A stretch of 64,000 nt of DNA from Herbidospora daliensis (GTDB lineage: Bacteria; Actinomycetota; Actinomycetes; Streptosporangiales; Streptosporangiaceae): NCBI RefSeq assembly GCF_001570585.1, contig NZ_BBXF01000002.1:1500077-1564076 (forward strand), given 5' to 3'. The notes under the pieces were generated by a model. The model saw nothing but the letters and a program-made list of their open reading frames with translations, did not search any database and was not told the origin of the DNA. This document shows, one piece after another, positions 60,665 to 64,000 of the stretch. The translations under genes and the position numbers were made by a program. Position 1 is the stretch's first letter. Each line of letters opens with the position of its first letter.

Positions 60665-61753
60665 ATGAACGCGCAACGTCACCACCCATTTGACGTCAGC
60701 GTCGTCGTCTCGGCCGCCGGGTCCGTGCACCTGGACAGGTGGCTGACGCACGCGCTGGCTCTGCGGGCCTCCAAAGAGATCCTCGTGGCCGACTCGCGGC
60801 TCGCCCGGCTCTACGCGAGCCTCCACCGCGACGTCCACATCGTCGACCGTCCCGAGACCGCCCTCACGCGGGGGCGCTACACCTATTTCGCCGGCGACCA
60901 TCCGCCGCCGCCGCTCGACCTCATGATCGAGACGGCCGACCGGACCGGCGCCGACCTGGTCGCCCTCGCGCCCGAGGCCAGCGACGACGCGCTGCTCGGC
61001 GACATCTACGACGACCTGTCGCTGGCCAAGCTGTTCCGGACCGGGTTCCGCGACCGCATTCCGTTCACCGACGCGGCCGACTTCGTCGTGCACGCCTACT
61101 GTCACGCCGAGCGGATCGCGACCGTGCGGGGGCGGCAGCAGAAGCGGCGGCACCACCCCGACCGGCTGGTGCGCCGGGTGCAGAGCCATCTGCCCAGCGG
61201 GGTGCTGCGCGACCATCTGATCGCCCGGCACATCGCCCGCGACGTGCTGCCCGACCTGGCCGAGCCCTTCCTCGGGGCCGACGCCGAGGCGCGCGACGCG
61301 ATCGTCCGGTCGGTCGCGCACCGGTGCGCCGCCTGGGTCACCCCGGGGGTGCGGGCCCAGCTCGACGCCGCCGACCGGGCGCGGCTGGCCTCGTTGCAGG
61401 ACCATCCCCGGCTCGAACGGCTGGCGCGCATCTCCGAGGCGCCGCTGCACCGGGCGCTCACGAACGTCGCCTGGGAGGGCGACCGGCTGCGCATCGAGTT
61501 CACCGCGGCCCTCGAAGGCTTCCCCGAAGCCGAGATAGGGCTGCTGCTGAAGGACGGCGACCCGCAGGACGTCTGGGACGTCTACGTCACCGCCGAATGC
61601 GACGGCATCGTGCGGCAGGCGCGGCTCGAAGGCGACCGCGACATCGCGCTGCCGGCCCGGTTCACCGACGACCTCGTGGCGCTGCCCTACCTGACCCAGA
61701 CGGGCACCCTCAGCCTGCGGAAAGAGCGTCGCCTGATCCACACTTCCTCTTAA
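60665..61753 (+). CDS. Glycosyltransferase-like protein of uncertain activity
   Basis: 362 residues. The N-terminus FDVSVVVSAAGSVHLDRWLT followed by TRGRYTYFAGDH resembles a shortened GT-A (family 2) domain, but no clear DxD metal motif is present. The centre (GVRAQLDAADRARLASLQDH) resembles linker helices of wall teichoic acid or surface glycan transferases; the C-terminus is beta-rich. It may be a degenerate transferase or binding protein. It is alone between the AhpD gene and the metal transporter. Weak family call. Confidence 0.55.
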   Translation: MNAQRHHPFDVSVVVSAAGSVHLDRWLTHALALRASKEILVADSRLARLYASLHRDVHIVDRPETALTRGRYTYFAGDHPPPPLDLMIETADRTGADLVALAPEASDDALLGDIYDDLSLAKLFRTGFRDRIPFTDAADFVVHAYCHAERIATVRGRQQKRRHHPDRLVRRVQSHLPSGVLRDHLIARHIARDVLPDLAEPFLGADAEARDAIVRSVAHRCAAWVTPGVRAQLDAADRARLASLQDHPRLERLARISEAPLHRALTNVAWEGDRLRIEFTAALEGFPEAEIGLLLKDGDPQDVWDVYVTAECDGIVRQARLEGDRDIALPARFTDDLVALPYLTQTGTLSLRKERRLIHTSS

Positions 61754-61768
61754 TGCGAATGTTTCGCA
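61754..61768. promoter_or_regulatory. Palindrome upstream of cbiM
   Basis: TGCGAA-TGT-TTCGCA, a perfect 6-bp dyad, 46 bases before cbiM and overlapping the last base of the preceding gene's stop context. It is a good candidate operator for a metal regulator. The Nur consensus (TTGCAA repeats) is similar but not identical. No cobalamin riboswitch fits the 61-base gap. Confidence 0.5.
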
Positions 61769-61814
61769 ACTGCTCTACCGTTGTGGAAAATTCGTACAAA
61801 AGTGGAGGAACGAC

Positions 61815-62813
61815 GTGCACGTTCCAGATGGCTTCTTCACCGCCCCCGTCGCCATCGGCGCCGGTGTCGTGGCGGTGGCCGGAGTCGCCGTGGCCCTGCG
61901 GCGGGCCAAGACCGAGCTCGACGACCGGACCGCACCGATGGCGGGCCTGGTCGCGGCGTTCATCTTCGCCGTCCAGATGCTCAACTTCCCCATCGCGGCG
62001 GGCACGTCCGGGCACCTCCTCGGCGGCGCGCTCGCGGCGATACTCGTCGGGCCCTACACAGCGGTCCTCTGCGTGTCGGTCGTGCTCCTCGTCCAGGGCT
62101 TCTTCTTCGCCGACGGCGGGCTGACCGCGCTCGGGATCAACATCGTGCTGATGGCGATCATCCCCTCGGCGGTCGGCTGGGGCATCTTCCAGCTGGTCAC
62201 CCGGGTGGCCAGGAACCGGGCCGCGGTCATCGCCGGGTCGTTCGTGGCGGCGCTGATCTCGGTGCCGATCGCCGCGCTGACCTTCGCGGTGCTCTTCACC
62301 ATCGGCGGCACCGCGCCGATCGAGGCCGGCGCCGTGTTCGCCGCCATGGGCGGCGTCCACGTGCTCGTGGGCATCGGCGAGGGGCTGATCACCGCGGTCA
62401 CCGTCAGCAGCGTCCTGGCGGTCCGTCCCGACCTCGTGTACGGCGCCCGTTTCCTCACCAAGCCCCTCGTGCTGAAGACCGCCGCGGGCGAGCAGGTCGT
62501 CGAGCCGGCCCGGCCCGAGACCACGCCCAAGCCGGTCCGCCCGTTCCTCATCGGCGGCGGCATCGTGGCCCTGCTGCTCGCGGGCGTCGTCAGCTTCTTC
62601 GCCTCCTCCTCGCCCGACGGCCTGGAGCGGGTCGCCGAGGACGAGGGCTTCCTCGGCGCGGCCACCGACCACTCGTTCGGCGGCTTCTTCCTGGCCGACT
62701 ACGGCGACGTCGGCGGCATCCCGGTCGGTGTCGCCGGGATCATCGGCGTGGCGATCACGCTGCTGGTCGGCGGGGCCATCCTCTGGGCGGTCCGCCAGAA
62801 GAACGCGGCGTGA
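61815..62813 (+). CDS. cbiM: Cobalt/nickel ECF transporter substrate-binding subunit CbiM (with CbiN-like part)
   Basis: 332 residues. It starts MHVPDGFF, the N-terminal metal-binding Met-His motif of CbiM/NikM (His2 is a ligand), followed by seven helices with GTSGHLLGGALAAILVGP. The C-terminal 100 residues (helix, outer loop with DGLERVAEDEGF, helix) replace the separate CbiN/NikN subunit. It captures Co2+ or Ni2+. GGAGG is upstream of the GTG. It overlaps cbiQ by GTGA. Confidence 0.92.
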   Translation: MHVPDGFFTAPVAIGAGVVAVAGVAVALRRAKTELDDRTAPMAGLVAAFIFAVQMLNFPIAAGTSGHLLGGALAAILVGPYTAVLCVSVVLLVQGFFFADGGLTALGINIVLMAIIPSAVGWGIFQLVTRVARNRAAVIAGSFVAALISVPIAALTFAVLFTIGGTAPIEAGAVFAAMGGVHVLVGIGEGLITAVTVSSVLAVRPDLVYGARFLTKPLVLKTAAGEQVVEPARPETTPKPVRPFLIGGGIVALLLAGVVSFFASSSPDGLERVAEDEGFLGAATDHSFGGFFLADYGDVGGIPVGVAGIIGVAITLLVGGAILWAVRQKNAA

Positions 62814-63547
62814 AAGGGCTCTACCGGCCGGGCGACTCACCGATCCACCGGCTGGCGCCGCAGTGCAAGCTGCTCGCCGTCGTGCTCTTCGCCGTGGTGG
62901 TGGTGGCGACGCCGCGAGAAAGGTTCCTGGCGTTTCTCCTGTACGCCCTGAGCCTCGCGGTCGTCGTCCTCCTCGCCAGGATCCCCCCGGGATACGTGCT
63001 GAAGCGCCTGGCGGTCGAGCTCCCGTTCGTGCTGTTCGCCGTGGCCATCCCGTTCATCGGGATGGGGGAGCGGGTCGAGGTGCTGGGCGTGCCGCTCAGC
63101 GTCGCCGGGCTCTGGGCGAGCTGGAACATCCTGGCCAAGGCCACCCTGGGGGTGGCGGCCTCGATCGTGCTGGCCGCCACCACCGAGCCGCGCGCCCTGC
63201 TCCTGGGCGCACAGCGCCTGCGGGTGCCCCAGCTGCTCATCCAGATCGCCACGTTCATGCTGCGCTACCTGGAGGTCATCCTCGACGAGATGCGCCGCAT
63301 GCGGGTCGCCCGCGAGTCCCGGGGCTTCGCCGCCCGGGACTTCCGGCAGGCCCCCGTGCTGGCCAAGTCGGCGGGGGCGATGTTCATCCGGTCGTACGAA
63401 CGCGGCGAGCGGGTGCACCTGGCCATGCTCAGCAGGGGGTACACGGGCGTCATGCCCGCGCTGGCCGACGGCCGGGCGCCGAAGGCGCAGTGGGCCATGG
63501 CCGCCGTCTTGCCCGTGGTGGCCTCGGCCGTACTGTTCGTGTCATGA
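62810..63547 (+). CDS. cbiQ: ECF transporter transmembrane subunit CbiQ
   Basis: 245 residues, five or six helices. The coupling-helix region RYLEVILDEMRRMRVARESRG and SYERGERVHLAMLSRGYTG carry the two Ala-Arg-Gly-type signatures (ARESRG, LSRGYTG) that contact the ATPase. It links CbiM to CbiO. GTG overlaps the cbiM stop; its stop overlaps the cbiO ATG. Confidence 0.93.
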   Translation: MKGLYRPGDSPIHRLAPQCKLLAVVLFAVVVVATPRERFLAFLLYALSLAVVVLLARIPPGYVLKRLAVELPFVLFAVAIPFIGMGERVEVLGVPLSVAGLWASWNILAKATLGVAASIVLAATTEPRALLLGAQRLRVPQLLIQIATFMLRYLEVILDEMRRMRVARESRGFAARDFRQAPVLAKSAGAMFIRSYERGERVHLAMLSRGYTGVMPALADGRAPKAQWAMAAVLPVVASAVLFVS

Positions 63548-64000
63548 CCCTCGACGTCCGCGACCTGGCCTTCGCCTACCCCGACGGCACGCAGGCCCTC
63601 TTCGGGGTCACCCTCTCGATCGCCAAGGGCGAGCGGGTGGCCCTGCTGGGGCCCAACGGCGCCGGCAAGACCACGCTGGTCATGCACCTCAACGGCATCC
63701 TGACCGCCGGGCACGGCGAGGTGAGCGTGGCCGGGCTGCCGGTCCGCAAGGAGAACCTCAAAGAGGTGCGCAGGCGGGTCGGCCTGGTCTTCCAGGACCC
63801 CGACGACCAGCTCTTCATGCCCACCGTGCGCGAGGACGTCGCCTTCGGCCCGGCCAACATGGGCCTGCGCGGCGCCGAGCTCGACCAGGCGGTCGTCACG
63901 GCGCTGGAGAAGGTCGGCATGGCCGAGGTGATCGACCGGCCGCCCCACCACCTGTCGTTCGGCCAGCGCCGCCGGGTCGCGGTGGCGACCGTGCTGGCCA
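63544..64000 (+). CDS. cbiO: ECF transporter ATPase CbiO (5' part)
   Basis: The first 152 codons, cut by the window edge. Walker A GPNGAGKTT (36-44), Q loop VFQDPDDQLF and signature LSFGQRRRVA are visible; the signature has F in place of the usual G (LSGGQ), as is frequent for CbiO. It powers cobalt or nickel import with CbiM and CbiQ. Confidence 0.93.
   Translation, partial: MTLDVRDLAFAYPDGTQALFGVTLSIAKGERVALLGPNGAGKTTLVMHLNGILTAGHGEVSVAGLPVRKENLKEVRRRVGLVFQDPDDQLFMPTVREDVAFGPANMGLRGAELDQAVVTALEKVGMAEVIDRPPHHLSFGQRRRVAVATVLA

Noticed and set aside
61754-61814. Cobalamin riboswitch before cbiM
   Set aside because: The 61-base gap cannot hold the roughly 200-base aptamer and no conserved B12-box was seen.

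Overview
The window is high-GC actinobacterial chromosome, most like a member of the Streptosporangiaceae (Nonomuraea, Herbidospora and Streptosporangium type); this placement is inference from gene content and order, not from a search. Supporting signs are the mycothiol genes mshA and mshD, GlnR, a Nur-like Fur protein, SenX3-RegX3-PhoU, CarD-IspF-CysS-RlmB in the usual actinomycete order, MurT-GatD, dense ATGA/GTGA gene overlaps, and many genes whose start codon lies 6-8 bases after a TANNNT -10 element (leaderless transcripts).

Layout. 1-330: the last residues of a tyrosine integrase next to the 3' end of tRNA-Gly(CCC), the probable end of an integrated element lying to the left. 0.4-11.5 kb: housekeeping (dcd, Pit phosphate uptake, mshD, a secreted 5'-nucleotidase, glnR, a sulfur-carrier protein, an ECF sigma/anti-sigma pair, and a thioredoxin-cysteine leader peptide-sulfurtransferase-DUF1416 group). 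11.6-20.1 kb: a less familiar membrane module of three overlapping genes for anchored or secreted proteins, divergent from a membrane protein with a degenerate ATPase-like domain and a large HerA/VirB4-type ATPase. 20.1-38.7 kb: MurT-GatD, an HTH/WD40 membrane protein, nitrobindin and DUF2470, Nur, YgfZ, an M48-like protein without its catalytic Glu, DTD, asparaginase, CorA, an XRE-HBHA pair, BlaI-M56, mshA-YbjN and gpmA. 38.7-48.4 kb: phoU/senX3-regX3, a lipoprotein, carD-ispF, two stress membrane proteins behind matching sigma-B-like promoters, cysS, rlmB and tRNA-Thr(TGT).

48.4-58.4 kb is the accessory part and the main discovery candidate. An FxSxx-COOH cyclophane RiPP system is present: a FxsB-type radical SAM/SPASM protein, an HEXXH protein, an NB-ARC/TPR protein, and an unlabelled 49-residue precursor ORF ending FQNFI. 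On the precursor's strand, just downstream, is a SIR2-domain protein overlapping an nSTAND1/TPR ATPase, the two halves of a probable NAD-degrading antiphage or conflict system. The arrangement suggests a modified peptide tied to a STAND-controlled NADase.

58.4-64 kb: a small secreted four-cysteine protein, a SnoaL-like protein, an ECF41 sigma factor with its own recognisable promoter and an AhpD-like partner, a glycosyltransferase-like protein, and a cobalt/nickel ECF transporter (CbiM-CbiQ-CbiO) running off the right edge. An intergenic repeat of about 50-95 bp occurs at least three times (2.8, 41.5 and 43.5 kb).
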